The notes below the pieces were generated by a model. The model was given only the letters and a program-made list of their open reading frames with translations, made no database searches and had not been told where the DNA came from. From Inonotus obliquus (lineage: Eukaryota; Basidiomycota; Agaricomycetes; Hymenochaetales; Hymenochaetaceae), in assembly GCA_032164295.1 (NCBI GenBank), contig JAJHTX010000010.1, positions 1 to 64,000 of the forward strand: 64,000 nt of DNA, read 5' to 3'. This document shows, piece after piece, positions 45,429-59,215 of this stretch (its first letter is position 1; the number at the start of each line of letters is the position of its first letter). A program made the translations under genes and the position numbers.

Positions 45429-48400
45429 ATGTGCATTGGTAACCTTGCTAAAGATACCTCCGCCTTCATCAACGGCCAGCTAGGCTCACACTATAGTAAC
45501 GCCGTTCGCCGCACTGGGAATTGCGGTCAACCGACTGTCATTGACCACAAGGTCTTGACAAACGGATTTGTGCAATCTACCTGCCTCGCCGAATACCGCG
45601 CTCCCCTCGAGCATCGGCAACAGTGTTCCACCCTCACGGATCCATCATTCGAAGCGAAGTTCAATTGCCCTACCATCCAGTTCGTGTGCAACCATGAACT
45701 CGTCCTTTTCTTGGACATTCGAGACGGGTGCTACGGAAAAGGGACGTCGAATAGGTATGCTTTCTCCCATTCAATCCGTTCATTTTCACCATCCTGCTAT
45801 ACTCGGATCTGACCATGCTTTAGAAAAAATATTTATAACTCCAAGTTTGCGTTCCGTATTCCGTTCAGGTCTCAGACTTGTCGCTGCGGTGCTGCTGATG
45901 ACGGTGACAGCTATACCCTCTATTTTTTGGATATGCTGTGTGAGTAGTTCATATGCGCTTGTCTACTGCGGTACTGATATACTAAAAACAGCCGCGGAAT
46001 ACGTAGAGAAACACTCCACTTGTCCCAAGGATAAGGACGAAGATCTTTACTTTTGGGCGAACCTCTTGGCAAAGTTATACCTGCCGGCTCTGACTGATGC
46101 TCGATGTCATGTCTTCTATTCCCTTCCTCGCCTTCACAAGCTCACCAGGGAAAAACCTGAGCACTTCACAACGGCTGAAAGTATTGATGTCTCGAGAGAT
46201 ACACTCTTTAATGTTGACGTCATGCAAATCAACGAGTTCCTGCGGCGCGAGGCGGTATGGTTCCACGAGGAAACCGATACTTTGCAAGAAACAATCAAAT
46301 CTAGGGCGCCTAGTCTACTCGACAGCGGCGAAATATCGTTGAGTCTCTTGTTCGGGTCGATGCAAGTTCGTGCACTATGCAAAACTGAGGTTGTATTATA
46401 TCTCGAATTAAAAGATCTGTACGTATACAAACGCGCCGAAGAGTAAGTTTATATATACATTTATTGGTTTTTCAAATAATCTAACCTGCTACCGAAGGTT
46501 GAGGATGGCTGCAAAAAGGCTGCAAAACTGGAAGTTGGCCTTTATCTCCAACGTCATGGAATCGAAAGAAGAAAGTTACATCAAACTTCTTACGAAGTGT
46601 AAGCACTGCGTATTTCAGATACTTCCCGGGCTGACTCCATAACGCAGCTGCGTCTTTTTGCGAGGGTTTGTCCGAATTCGGCAGACATGGTCTCGATGCG
46701 AAGTTGTTGGCTCAGATAACGACAACGTTGGTTTGTCAGATAACGACTCGCCTTATGCATTCTCCGACATCGATAATTATATATCGAAAGCCTCCGTTCA
46801 TAAGTGGAAGTGAAATAGTTGAGCCCGGTAGTCTGGATCTCGAGAAGACGGCAGTCGACATCCTGAAGAATACACATACCGATTCATTTGATGCAATCCT
46901 CACGCTGACTCAGGGTTCCATCAATGCTCACTTTAGGGCGCTTTGGGAGACACACGAGCGCCGAAGGGCGGAGGTAGGGACCAATCAAGAAGTTGATACG
47001 TGCTTAGCTTCGGTCTCATTTGGGAATCCCGATCATGGAGACGAAGAAATCTTCTCTGCGACCTTCGGACCGCCGAGGGTTCAATTCAGTCGGATCCGAG
47101 GCTCAAAGCGAGTCATATTTTACATCAACTTCAAGGAAGGTTTTCTAAAGACGTTGGGACTTGGAAAGCGGTAGGAACGATAAGAAAGCAGCCATAAGAT
47201 TCCAACTGACTGACTCTAAAATGCGCAGCTCCAGAGGTTTTTCTTTCGAGGACTGGTGCCTCGCGTTTGAAGTTGATTTGAGAATCGCGGAAGCCAGTCA
47301 AGGAACGAATCCAGCTAGCGAACGTCTGCTGATCCTCGACCTATCTCGTGAGTAGACAAGAAACATTCAAAGATGTAGCTCTGATGCTATTTCGATGTAG
47401 AGGGGTTAAAGTTCAACGGAAAACTTTCGGACCTTCCAGATACTAAGGGTCAAACTCCTTCAGCTCAACTCCTCTGTCAAAAGCCCTGCATAGAGACCGA
47501 CCAAATTGACGCGCTAACGTTTTGCATCGAGAAGCGTTATTTCCCGGCACTTCAACGCGCAGGTTGTCATGTGCTTCGAATAATTCCGCGGAGCCTTCCG
47601 AACAAGAAACACGAGCAACAGCTGTTTACCTCACTTGACTTTGAAATTTGTCCATTCACTCACGCTCGCGATATTCTACACCCTGACGGGAGTCTCGATA
47701 AATATAGTACAAACAGCGATCGCAACACGATTGTTATCGGGGGTATGACATGTGGACGCAAACTACCCAGTCTCTCTCTCCCTCGCGTTAGCAATTGGAT
47801 TTGCGGGACAGAAAAAGACATACCGTTTGGGGTTTTATACTTATCGCGTACGGCATTCCTCGAAGGGTTTCTGCTGGAGAAACTCGAGCGAGTGAATCGC
47901 GAGACAACGATCGTTCCGCGCTTCTTTGCAACCGAGAACGGTGGACGGGAGCTTCGGTTTGAAACGTTGGACAAGCACAACAAGGCGGGATGTGTTCCAT
48001 CATGCAAATGGAAGACGAAGGGAGAAAGTCTCACCAGCCTCGAATATGGGTGGGACGGTCTGGAGAAAGATAGTTGTAGACATGAGTCTGGTCTATATGG
48101 AAGCAGAGAGTACGTTGCTACTTGTGAGTCGCTTTCCCCTGACATACATCGGATGCCAACATTTATACTTTTCTTCGTAGGTGTAACGCGCAACGTCATA
48201 ACATTCCAAATAGGTCAATCAAAGATACCTCAAATCCGCCTGACAGGTACAGTTGAGTTGTGCCGTGAACAAGGAAGCTCAAGGGAGGGCCCGAAGTGAG
48301 CGTATTTCCCTTCTTCTGCACATCCCCAGCATGCTCAGCGACTACAAAGTTCTGTGACAGTGACCTGGTCTGCGAATATACATATCAAAACAACCTCAAG

Positions 48401-48934
48401 CGGTCTCAAGGTAGAGGTTCATTACGACGGACCTCATAGTGAGAGGAAAGAGGATGATGCGGTAAAGAGGATATTCTCGCAACTGCGTACAAAGCTCGAC
48501 GGACTCGATAACATAATCGACGACTGGAGGAACGAGTTAGAGGGAACGTGGAATACCGTTCAGGTAGAAGGGTGCGAGCATTATGCCGCACAACCAATGT
48601 TCAACGAACACGGCAACCTCGTACTGGAGCTTATACAGAAGGGTCATGCTGATAACAGGATATACTCCCGTAAGTGAAGTCACACTTTGGGATGATTACC
48701 ACTTACTGATTGAACTTCCGATTTGGCACAGTCACCGATACAACGACGAGCATAATCACCCCACGTCCATGTCCCCCCGTTCATCCGTCTGACTCGGTCG
48801 AATCCGAATCACCGACCCACGCCGAGTCCGAATTTGAACTCAGAACTCAGTTAGAAAATTCCTTCGCCCGGATGAGTGCCTGTGGAAATCATTTAGGACC
48901 CTTGCCCATGCACACAAGGATTTCCGCGTATTAA
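45429..48934 (+). CDS. Modular protein of unknown family, tandem copy B (long form)
   Basis: Ten exons, 45429-45754, 45824-45939, 45992-46442, 46498-46598, 46648-47170, 47229-47347, 47401-48123, 48181-48295, 48350-48669 and 48732-48934, sum to 2997 nt, 998 aa, with no frame break. Three copies of the beta-rich module end are visible: ELVLFLDIRDGCYGK, EVVLYLELKDLYVYK and RVIFYINFKEGFLKT, each near an exon end. The C-terminal third matches copy A closely (VNRETTIVPRFFATENGG, VTVTWSANIHIKTT), then a Pro/Ser/Glu-rich tail replaces the short tail of A. No signal peptide or membrane segment is seen. The intact ten-exon structure argues that it is a working gene. A lipid-binding beta-rich fold is conceivable but unproven. 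Confidence 0.8.
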
Positions 48935-51694
48935 CAGCGAGGATAGTGTAATGTAATAATATCTTTTTCATTCGTTCATTTTCATCGGACCAGCATGACC
49001 ATCCAATGATAGCATGTATAATTCGCAATTCGTCTTCGCACTGTTCCATTAGTTTACTTGTTCACTATCTACATATGTATTGATTATACAATCCAGATAT
49101 CACCATCTTCAGACTGAGCAGTTTCATTCGGTCATACATTAGCAATGCCTTCCGCGGCATGATCCGCTGATGGTCGGGAATTCTCGCCAGCGGGATTCGT
49201 ATCAGCTGGAGACTCTGAACCCTCCATGTAACGACCTTGATGATATTATTCCATGGACAAAGGGAAGCCCGTCATAGCATGAAAAGGGCAGGCGTTTCTT
49301 GCTTTATCAATAATGATCGGGCCACATTGACAAGGGCTTGTTCTGGGTTCGTGTGTGTCATAGTTGGCAGAGCAGCTTACGTAATACCGCATGAGCCGGA
49401 AGGTACGGCATAGTGGCATCCAGAACTTGCCGAGATATCAGCATCCATTAGGAATCATCGACACATTCATTAAGGAGCACATTAAGATTCATATGAAAGC
49501 CTCGAGACGTTACATAATACAAATGCTAGAAGGACTCTGCATACATCCGACTCGCACATTGCGATCAGGGGTCTCCTCAAGAAGATCAATAGACAAAGGC
49601 AAGAAAAGCCGCACAGTGACGTAGCCGTAGGTGCAAATCATGCAAGACAAATCCATGGACGGACTCGGAGTACTCAGTATCCGTACATGGTTCCGTTCCG
49701 CGTCGTGACATACAGGAAAACATATCGCACGGATGTCCCTCGCAGGTCAGTATCACGTCGCGCCACGCACATCTCCTCAAGTTCATCTTTAAGATAGATA
49801 CTGAGCTTTTGACGACCCTGTCATTCTGAAAGTTCAATTCATATCTAAAAAAAGTGTAGAGTACAGAATGTAAGCGGATGTCCGAAGAGACGCGAGTAAC
49901 CCGCTGATCCGTTCCGGAGCTCTTAGATCGAAGCAAACGATGACACTCGGAGTTTTTCCGTCCTGATGGAGAGGGGAGGGAGACTTTAGACCAGACAGGA
50001 AATCTATGCCGCGACTCAATTATGTAAGTAGAGAACTCAATTTCTTTCCTTCCGACCAGCCGCTTCCTGTCGGCTCAACAAGACCTGTCCAAACCACTTT
50101 GGATCTCTACAAAGTGCTCTGGAACTAGCTTCTAAAATCTCCTGATCCGTTTCCTCTTCTTCGCGGGGATAAAGTGGTAGAAGGCAATGACAAGAACATA
50201 TCCAGGAAAATCTCGCCATTCAACGGACGGACGATTCCTTTGCGATGCGGAATCGTAATCGGAATCAGACGCATCAGGTTTTTCGGTTCCTGGATATACA
50301 GATTTCAATGCAATGATCAATGATCCCAATTACTGATGATCTGCAGGGCACCTCTACTACCATCTTGCCATCTCGAGCGCGCGTTCAGTTTCTCCGTTTG
50401 GTTGGTAACTTTCTGCCTTCTTCGCTCTCCGCGCCGAGACATGAGATCACTGGACACTCGAATTAGACCTATTCACCTGGCTAGTAGTAGTTATGGAGGG
50501 CGGCAGGATTCAGGCCCTACACATGCACTGCTAGACTTTCAATCAAACGACCGGGTTCTTCTTCACCGTGAACTGCATGATGCCAATTCCACGCATCATC
50601 TCAACGAGGAACTCTCTGCGTAATTCACTTTCAGACCTAAATCAGAAACCTCCTTGTCTGTATCAAATTTTCTCAACAAATACGTCTGTGGGTGGAACGT
50701 GAGAACGGGATCACTTTGCTCTTAAGGGTGAGGGTGTTGTCCATATGTACATACGGAACAGACTCCCGACACACCGTATACCAGATAACTGAGCGTCTTG
50801 ATAAATTGATTGAGGTGGTGATGATGACATCTTGTCACTATGTAACTCTAAGCGTTACTCGCAGGTCTATCACTTTCACTATTCTCCTCTGCCAAGCAAA
50901 GCCCCGTCTCTGCGCGGAATCCAACTATCTGGTCAATGGTCAACGGCCACGGCTCCCCCTTACTGACACTATCATGTATCATGTCCAACTCTTCGAATCC
51001 AAATCTTTCCATCGCGTTCTTCTCATCCCTCGTAATCTCTTAGCGTCGTTATCCCGCGTCTCGAATTCTTCAAGTCGCGAGTTGCGCCTTTGGAACTTCG
51101 ATATCCATATAAACCACGCGTTATTTTATTCTCTATTTCGTCTCCTTTTCCCCTTTCGTTCGACATTGAACTTCCTTACTGTAAAAAGCATCTAGGATAC
51201 AGAAACTGAGTACTAGCAGGTAGCTTAGGATTCAAGTTGTGAACACCTAAAATCAAGCTCCGAGTCTCCGAGTCTCCGACAGAAGAAAATGGCCTCTGCT
51301 TTATGGATTTAAGGCTTTAAACCCAATGCGTGGCCATCTACGATAAATCGTTATTTCATCAAAACGTAGAATACTTGAGCCATAGGTCTCGACGGGAAAC
51401 CTCCAGAGGTGCCAAGTGCCCGGCCACAACTCGACCTGGTCATGATCATTAGGTAGATCATGCACGATGTTATGTACACGGTGCAAAGAAAACGTTGCCT
51501 CAAAAATAAAAGCCACCAACCTTCGACGGTCGATGTCGATGGCCCCAACCCAAAGCAAAGAAGAGGCGCGAAGTGTGGCTTGCCCATTTTATTTTTTTAG
51601 TGGCTCTTTGTGGTTTGAGGCTTTCGAGAAAGGTATAAAAAAGCTATTCATCGTTGATTTCAAGTCAACACGTTCGAGTGTACTCCCCAACGCA
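48935..51694. other. 2.8-kb spacer, no firmly supported gene
   Basis: A minus-strand frame at 50329-50132 (65 codons, SDSDYDSASQRNRPSVEW) overlaps a second frame at 50219-50037 (LYPREEEETDQEILEASSR); the two could be parts of one small spliced gene, but I could not find a join that keeps sense. The plus-strand frame at 50692-51195 lacks family features. Confidence 0.35.
51634..51640 (+). promoter_or_regulatory. TATA box of the small gene at 51695
   Basis: TATAAAA lies 55-61 bp upstream of the ATG at 51695, a normal core-promoter distance, and supports that start over the longer open frame beginning at 51467. Confidence 0.5.
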
Positions 51695-52021
51695 ATGGCA
51701 CGTCAACGAGTGTACGCACCGTATTCGCAATCGACCATGGTGAAAGACCAAGCGCTGTTGAACGACATGAACGCGAAAACGTATCGACAAGAGCCATTCG
51801 ATCAGCTGATAACGGTAGTCTCCCTGGCTATGAACAACACGCCCAAGTTTGAAAGTATCACGCGAATGACAGGCTGTATGCAGTCGTTGACTCTTCTTGC
51901 TGACGTATGCGAGAGGGCGGCGAGGATGCCGCCGGTGGCAGTGCATACACCCGAGACGCCACGTAGGTCAGCGCGGGTGGCTGCAAACATGGAAAAGAAG
52001 GAACAGCTGGCGGAGAGATGA
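51695..52021 (+). CDS. Small single-exon protein, unknown function
   Basis: A 108-aa frame starts MARQRVYAPYSQSTM and ends with a basic/acidic tail (PRRSARVAANMEKKEQLAE). The centre is helical (PFDQLITVVSLAMNN, SLTLLADVCERAARM). The start is favoured because a TATAAAA box stands about 55 bp upstream, while the longer in-frame extension to 51467 runs through that promoter. The basic PRRSARVA stretch could be a nuclear targeting or nucleic-acid-binding patch. I do not recognise the family. It precedes the large gene at 52274 on the same strand by 252 bp. Confidence 0.55.
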   Translation: MARQRVYAPYSQSTMVKDQALLNDMNAKTYRQEPFDQLITVVSLAMNNTPKFESITRMTGCMQSLTLLADVCERAARMPPVAVHTPETPRRSARVAANMEKKEQLAER

Positions 52022-52273
52022 TGTCATCTGGACTGACGTAGAGTTCATGTAATAGATCGTATGAAGCCTGTCAAGGAACGACATCACAGTCTAAACCCAG
52101 TCTGTCCACTCCTCCGATAGACTGCACAGTGCACGTGCAATCTGTCCTACGCTCTTTTCGTACATGTCCGTGATATGTAGTCGAGGGATCCGCTTACCCC
52201 ATTTGGTAGTATACTGATTGTCCATACATAAATATCCATCCTCTCCTCCTCCTCCTCGTCGTCGTCTACACCG

Positions 52274-55200
52274 ATGATTGTAGCTTCTCCACGTCCACGA
52301 ACAGTCGTCAATGACCTCGCTTCTATCCTCGCAGACCATATCAGCACTGCTCATGATGGCCATCATCATACGGGGAATACTGCTCTCTCACACACTTCGG
52401 CCTTCTCTCAGAACGGGGTAAATACATCTACGTCCCCATCAACAATGTGTGGCGACAACGACATCCCTCCTCCAAAGTACACCAGATACTCCTCTTGCTC
52501 AGCCCTCCACCTCCCTCACCCTTCCACTTCTTCCACTTCTACCGCCAGTTCAACAATGCACCCATCTACCGCTCGTCCATCCTTTGATTCCATCATCCCT
52601 CACCAGCTGAACGAAAAGAACAATACATTTCAGGTATGTACCCCTGCCTCCAACCTCTACAGCATAATACCCTCCGTTATGTCCGTCCCTTTGACTCTTG
52701 CTTCCCGTACAGGCCCCCCCAGCGGTCCGAGAAGTGCAAGACGACGCGCCACCGTACGAGTCTTCCTTCCGAGATACGAACCTCACAGTTCTACCCGTCG
52801 AAGCTCTCACTGCCCTCTCCCTCGCACGCGAAAGCCTCTCCGACCTCCAACGCGCCAGCTTCTTTGCGGATTTGGACGACCTCGACAGATCAGACGACCG
52901 CGGAGACCCGGATGATATCATCCAGCGTCGACTTACGCGCAACGCGTTGCTCGCCAGGCAAAGTGCTATATCACTAGCGAGCGAGAGTTCAGGCTCCTCT
53001 TACAGCCAGCCGGAAGTCCCACCCAGCTCTGGAATTGAGATGCGCACACCGAGTATCGTGCTTCCACAACGAGATAGCGCGTATTCGACATACGACTTTG
53101 ATCCTTTACGCGTCAGTGTCCAAACATACGGTTCCAGCGTACTCACGTACGGTTCTCGGGCTTCGCAATTGATTGATGGAGATAGCAACGGTGGAGGTGA
53201 TGGATCAAGACCCGTTGCTCCGTTACCTTGGCTTCCCCGGCCCAGCGCTTTGGATAGGATACAACACTGTGGGATGCATCCTGCTTCTCTTGGTGGTCGT
53301 GCGAGGAGTGGGAGTGTCGGATCGAACAGCGGAGGAAGGAGACCTCTCCCGCCTTTACCTACCCCGACTTTTGCTAATCCTACTGGCCTATCTCCGACGT
53401 TGCCGAGAGATCGAAGTGTTAGCCTACCTTCGCGTTCAAACTCGTCAGCTTCAAACTACTCTGGTCTAGGAAGCGCAGGTATTTCACGCCGTCCTCGACC
53501 TCTCCCACGCACACCTATTTCTACCATCTCGACGAATCCAAATTTACCTGATATACTCGAGGGTGATGTTTCAGAGAGCGCTGATGAAGGTGTACCGCCA
53601 AGCTCGGGCCCCGTCAGGTCGAGCAGCATGTACCTTTCACCTACGTCAGCAGCCGCTGCGGCTCCCCTCAATTTCCGTAGTCGGAGAAGTGGGGGTACGA
53701 GGTATAGCACAATTGCCTATGGACATGCATCGCGTGTCGGTATGCGAGGAATGCTCGTTCGTGCGGACAACGACGAAAACACCGAGTCGACTCCTGGTCT
53801 GCAGAAACTCTATAACCGAGCAGCATCGCGAGCTTCAACACGCAGCGCGCGTTCATCATATTTCGTTCCGGACGTTGAGGAACTCGTTCGGATTCTCGAC
53901 TCTATGGATGACGGATCTGGTCCAGGTTCTGGTTCGAGTTCTGAAAGCGCCTTGACAACTCCATTGGCAGGTCCCGGTCCGGGTCCTTGGACGCCGCGAT
54001 TCTCTAACCCGTTTGCGAAGAACGGCACTAATACGGATGCGGATGATGAAGAGGAAATCGATATGGGTGAAGCACTGTCGTGCAGTCGGGGTGTCGTGAA
54101 CGTTCCGAGTGGCGAGAAACGTTGTCCTTCTGCTGCGTTAGAGGACCTCGGGATTGGTGTTGCGAAGAGTATCGGTTTACCAACGCCTGCTGCAACGCCC
54201 CGTAACTCACCACACCGGCAACCCAAGAAACTTCCTGGCAGTTCTAAGAACGTGAACAAACCCGTTCCTCCATTACCTCCGCCAAGTCCCAAATCTCAGT
54301 CAACCACTGTAAATCAAGAACCATCCCCGGTATCGCAATCCCAAAGCCAGTCGCCCACTGCACTCACACCGAGCGACGCCGACGGGCTCTCTCTTAGGTC
54401 ATTCCCGTTACCGCCCATGACGCCATTGTTCATACCTGCGCCGAGCGCAGTTGGTGCTGACGAGATTCCGATTCCGAGCGCGAATAGCGGAGCGCCGCCG
54501 AGTCCCAGTATGTTGGATTTCGGGAAGAGTCCCGCGGAGAAGGCGACGTTGCCTGGTATGAGTGGTGTAGCGGTGACTATTGAGGAGGTGTGTAACTCCA
54601 TACTCTTTTTCTCCTTTTTATGTATCGATGATTCTGTAATAGCCTCCGCCAACGCCGCCCAAAAATATGCACATCAGTGCTCGAGAGGCCATTATGGATC
54701 TCAAGCACCGTGTTTCGGAACTTCCCAAGTTTACTTTCCCAGCGAAGAAGGGTATCGTCAAGATGTTCCCTGGTGGCGTACCATTGCTTGGTTTCCCAGC
54801 ACCTCCGCGCCGACGCGCGCAATCTGTAGCTGCCACCAATGCACTTGCAACGAAGAAAGCCGGGCAAGTTCCTCCAGCGATCGATGTCACCGCAGCAAAC
54901 GCACATCCCCCACCGAGTTCATTCCACTTTGGCAACAAAACACCCGGATCGAGCTCGGCACCAGCAATCAACCAAGTATTCGAGTTCGACACCCCCACTA
55001 TTCTCTACGAGACACCTGAACCTATGCATGATCCTATCGCCGTTCCTATCGTTGCACCGCTCAAGATTCGTAGGACGTCGACTCAGACTCAGGCAGGATT
55101 TCGCGGGCATGTTGGCAAGGTCCAAGTTACGCTTCCGCAGAGTGCTGATGCCTTGCGGACGACATTTAATGTCAACTTCGAGGATGGTCCCACAGCAGCA

Positions 55201-57054
55201 GGTCGAGCGCAACGTGCGTCGATATGCGTTTCACCGAGTGCGACATCGCCTGCTGTTCCTCCACTCAGGTTCAAGAGTGTCAAGCCTGGAACTCGTACGC
55301 GTAGTTCGACTGTTGGTGATAAACCCAGAGTATTGCCTCTTGGTAAATCTCTGACACTAGACAAGGAGAACGTCCCAGAAGCGCCGATTGTAGATCGTAA
55401 ATCGTCTGACACGGAAACTTCTGAAGATTCGGAGAGCGACCATCTATCGACGCCTACGGCACCTAACGTACCTCTTCCCAGCGTTGTAGAGGCGCACACT
55501 ACGAACGAGGATACGCGCGGCCGGGAAAACACCGCTGGTATCTCCATATACAAAAGCGGTTCAACATTCAGTATGATCCAACCCGCAAATGGTACACACA
55601 TCTCCATCGACCCGGCCTTCGCAGACATCATCAAGAGCATAGCAGGAGCAAGCGAGGAAGAACAAATGGGCAGTTTGCTGACGATTGCGAGTAGCATCAA
55701 CACTGAACATCACGCGTCAAGTTATAACGCTGGATTCCTCATTCCTGTCGTCGATGAGAGCCGGACGAGGATGGATGATGGGTTTGTTGATATTGATGAT
55801 GATGGGAATGAGTTGAGGAGGAAGGAAACGGTGAGGAAGAGTATGTCGTCTGGGATTAGTGCGAGTGAGAGAAGGAGGAGTAAAGGAAGGAGTATCTCCT
55901 CGATGAAGAAGCGTTATAGTATGCGTACAGCCGCAGCCGTACGCGCAGTCATCCGAGCTCTTCCCGATCCAAGTACATTCCCGATTCCCGATTCCGGGGG
56001 AAGCGTAGCAACAGATTCTAGCGCACTAAACGGAGGCGCAGATTACACAGACTTCACTATCCGTCCATCACCTCTTCCCAAACTCCGGGTCGTGACTAAA
56101 TTCAAAAACGGAGGGACCGTCCTTTTACCAGCTACTTCTGCACCCCTCTCGGCAACATCGACGAAATCTTCCATGTCGAATTTTGGTGGAGGACATTCGA
56201 GGAATGCTAGTGCTGTTAGTATCGCTGCTGCCAAGCGGTCGTCTATGAGTGGGAGAAAGATGAACAGGTTAACTTTGACGGATCCTAGGAGTCCGATGAA
56301 CGAAGCTGCTGTTGCAGCTGCAACACTCGTTGCACGTGTTAGGCAGAAGCGTGCGAAGCTTGCTGGGAGGAGGAAAGTTGCTCAGGCTCAAGCTCAATTG
56401 AAGCAGGGTTTCGGAAACGGTGGTAATGGCGGGGAGAGCGGTTGTATAAGCGATAACGGAGAGGAGCCAACGGCTACCATTCATGTCGTCACACGAGCAG
56501 GTGGACATTCACGTTCCGGTTCCGCTTCGAGTGCTACACAAACCTTGCGCTCGAAATTGAAGATGTCGGGTGGAAGTTTCTTCGGAGGGTGAGTTACCTC
56601 TCCCATTTCTCTCTCTCTCGTCCTTTCCGCGTTTGGAGTAGGGTGTACTTATTTCGATCTCTGAAAATAATTTGGTATTAGCTCGAATGTACGAAGAAGA
56701 CCTGGTAAGGGGCGGTTCGCTCCTTTTACGCGTGCCAATTCCAATCTCAATCCCAACCCCGTATCCAATTCCAATTCGGGCTCAAGTAGCGTTATCGACG
56801 TCCAACTCAGCACCTCCGCATTTTCCTCCAATGTCTACTCATCCTCTTCCAACTCTTCTCCAACCTCCGTCTCCGCATCCGTTTCGAACGACAAGGAATC
56901 CGAATCGGATGCAGATGCAGATGTGATTTTCCGAAACGGTCCACTTGCTCATCGACCTACTATTCGACGCGCAAGGACTGCTCATGAAAGTGTCGTCCCT
57001 CCTGCAGTCATCGGTGGTGATATTGCTCGAGTTGGACTTGACCTTCTTGCGTGA
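52274..57054 (+). CDS. Large disordered Ser/Pro-rich protein, unknown function
   Basis: Four exons, 52274-52633, 52713-54587, 54643-56588 and 56682-57054, sum to 4554 nt, 1517 aa, with frame kept at every join. The protein is almost wholly low-complexity: proline motifs (RRPLPPLPTPTF, KPVPPLPPPSPK) that could bind SH3 domains, Ser/Asn tracts and acidic patches. More structured parts are ALSLARESLSDLQRASFF near residue 165, the helix AREAIMDLKHRVSELPKF near residue 755 and IDPAFADIIKSIAGASEEEQ near 1070. A Lys/Arg-rich helix (VARVRQKRAKLAGRRKVAQ) lies near 1350. Such proteins are typical of fungal polarity or signalling scaffolds, but no domain identifies it. The ATG at 52274 is the first in frame. 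Confidence 0.75.
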
Positions 57055-58232
57055 ACGTTTGGTTGGAGGTTCTGGGGTGACGTGGTTCGATGACCGATTG
57101 TCTTTCGTTCCACGTCTATACGACCCCAACAAGTTTTTTCCTCCAACTTTCACTGTTCCATTCATATTATAACTCACACATTCCTTTCTTTCTGCATCTC
57201 TTTGACCCCTTGGCCTCTCATTACCTCCATCTCCTATATATCCCCTCGGAGCGGATACACGCCAACGGAAGCAAACCATCAAACCACATGGAGAATTTTT
57301 ACTTACCCTCGTACTTTCGTACTCACAAAACTATCAAACCTCGTTCCGCTCGATGTCTCAATCTCAATCATTCTGAATTTTCGACTTCCGACTTCCGATT
57401 CTGGCGCTGTTGTACAAGTAGTGTAGAATATATATTTTTAAGTTATTCATTTTGGATATTTCTTTTTTTCCCCTTACGTTCATTGGTTTTTGACTATCTA
57501 CTGTTGTTGTCTTTTACTCACCTCATTGATACGACTCCTCCCCTTCCCCATCCCCAATACTCACATCCCGTTTTTATCCCATTCTGTCACATATTTCAAA
57601 AGGTTTTTTATATCTATCTTTCAGTTTGTTCATATGCATTCCTGATTCCCTATCCTATCCCGCTTGTCCTGTCTTGTCCTGTCCTGTCCAAGTCGTTCGT
57701 TCGTTCCTCCCTTCCCCCTTTCTATCTTCATATATATGGGACTTTCGACTTTCAAATTTCGACTTTTTCTGTTTGTGTACATGCCATATATGTACATACG
57801 AGGTCTGCGTACTTCTGCCGTTGTATATACCAATGCAACGATGTACCGATGTCCTGATGTACGTTTTTGTGCTCAAATCCTTTGCGTACAACCAATTTAC
57901 TTGATCTATACGATCTACTTGGTCCGCTCGAGCCTTGTGAAACGTACGGTGTTGCATAATACTTTGATTTGATGTATGGCTCGGAGAGGAACGAAGACAT
58001 GAAGAGTGTAATAAGATATGGAGACTCGACATTCGAACTATTGCATGTAGAGGGTGAACATAAACTGAGTTACTATCTCTGTCTTCTCCTTTTCCCTTCC
58101 ACAGGTCTCCTTCCAACGTCATCCGAATCCGAATCCCAGTCCGATCTACTCTTACTCTTACTCTTCTCTTCACACACACGCTAGCGCGCCTTACTCCTCC
58201 ACTGCACAACTCTTACCGCTCTCAGACACTAC

Positions 58233-58263
58233 AGGATACTGAATACTGAATACTGAATACTGA
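58233..58263. repeat. 7-bp tandem repeat (GAATACT)
   Basis: About four tandem units of GAATACT lie in the spacer downstream of the large gene. Confidence 0.8.
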
Positions 58264-59143
58264 TTTTATTTACTGCCCAGGCCGCACATGTACATGTGAA
58301 CCGTCAATAAACTATAAACTAACAAAGTATCCAAAAGCTCAAGATAATATTATACTTGTTGCTAGTAGCAAGTAGTAAAGGTAATGTAATACAGGTGTTG
58401 TGTAATGTATGATACGTGTAATGCACCCGGGACAATACTCACCATTCATCCAAATTTCAAATCGAAGCATTTCATTTCCCACCTCAGGCTCCCGGTCCAC
58501 CCCTCCCCTCTTTCCTTCTCTCTCTTTTTCTAAGCCACCTATCAACGTCATCCTTACACTCCCTCGCTGCTTTATTGATCCCAATAGAAGTACGTCTTCT
58601 AACTTCCAAAACTGGGTTTCTCTTACCATTGGACTCGGATACTGTCCATAGTTATTGTGTGTGCAGGATAGTAGTAGGTAGTAGGTAGTAAATAATGTGT
58701 CACGTACTACGAAAGAATAAGAGTGAGGAAGGAACAGGCTCACGAATGACTAAATATTCCCCCCGCTCGACTTTGGAGCTCATTGTGTATTTTCCTTTGA
58801 TCACTGTAGTAACACACGATGTCGGAAGGGGGTCAACGAAGTATAAAATATAAGTACAAGTCAGTGTCACTCCAACGGTTACTGAATATAAACAGAATGC
58901 AAGCCAAGGAAAGTAAGCCTCACTTTTCCCTATATCTTTATATGCATCTCGAGATTGAAAACCATTAAGTCCTTGTCCTCGTCCATACCCATCAACAAAA
59001 TCAACCTCTCCCGTTCTTCTAATGTGATGCTTCGTGTGCAGATGGAAAGAGTAAGTACTGTATGATACAAAACAAGAAGCAAAAATAAGGTTACAGGTAA
59101 GCACTGAATAGCACCAAGTGAGAGAATGAGTCAGTCGTGAACC

Positions 59144-59215
59144 TACATCCACACATCCACACATCCACTCATCCACACATCCACCTCTCTCCCAACCCAA
59201 CCCAACCCAACCTGC
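59144..59215. repeat. Minisatellite ACATCCAC followed by CAACC tract
   Basis: About five units related to ACATCCAC (one variant CTCATCC) are followed directly by about four CAACC/CAACCC units. The Cys/Val/Asp-rich peptide in the minus-strand frame here is a translation of this repeat. Confidence 0.8.

Noticed and set aside
38614..48934. Possible match of the modular family to lipid-binding TULIP or P47-type proteins
   Set aside because: Rests only on vague similarity of one helix and strand pattern; not enough to name a fold without a profile search.
50692..51195. 167-codon plus-strand ORF
   Set aside because: No recognisable domain or splice context; composition is not protein-like.
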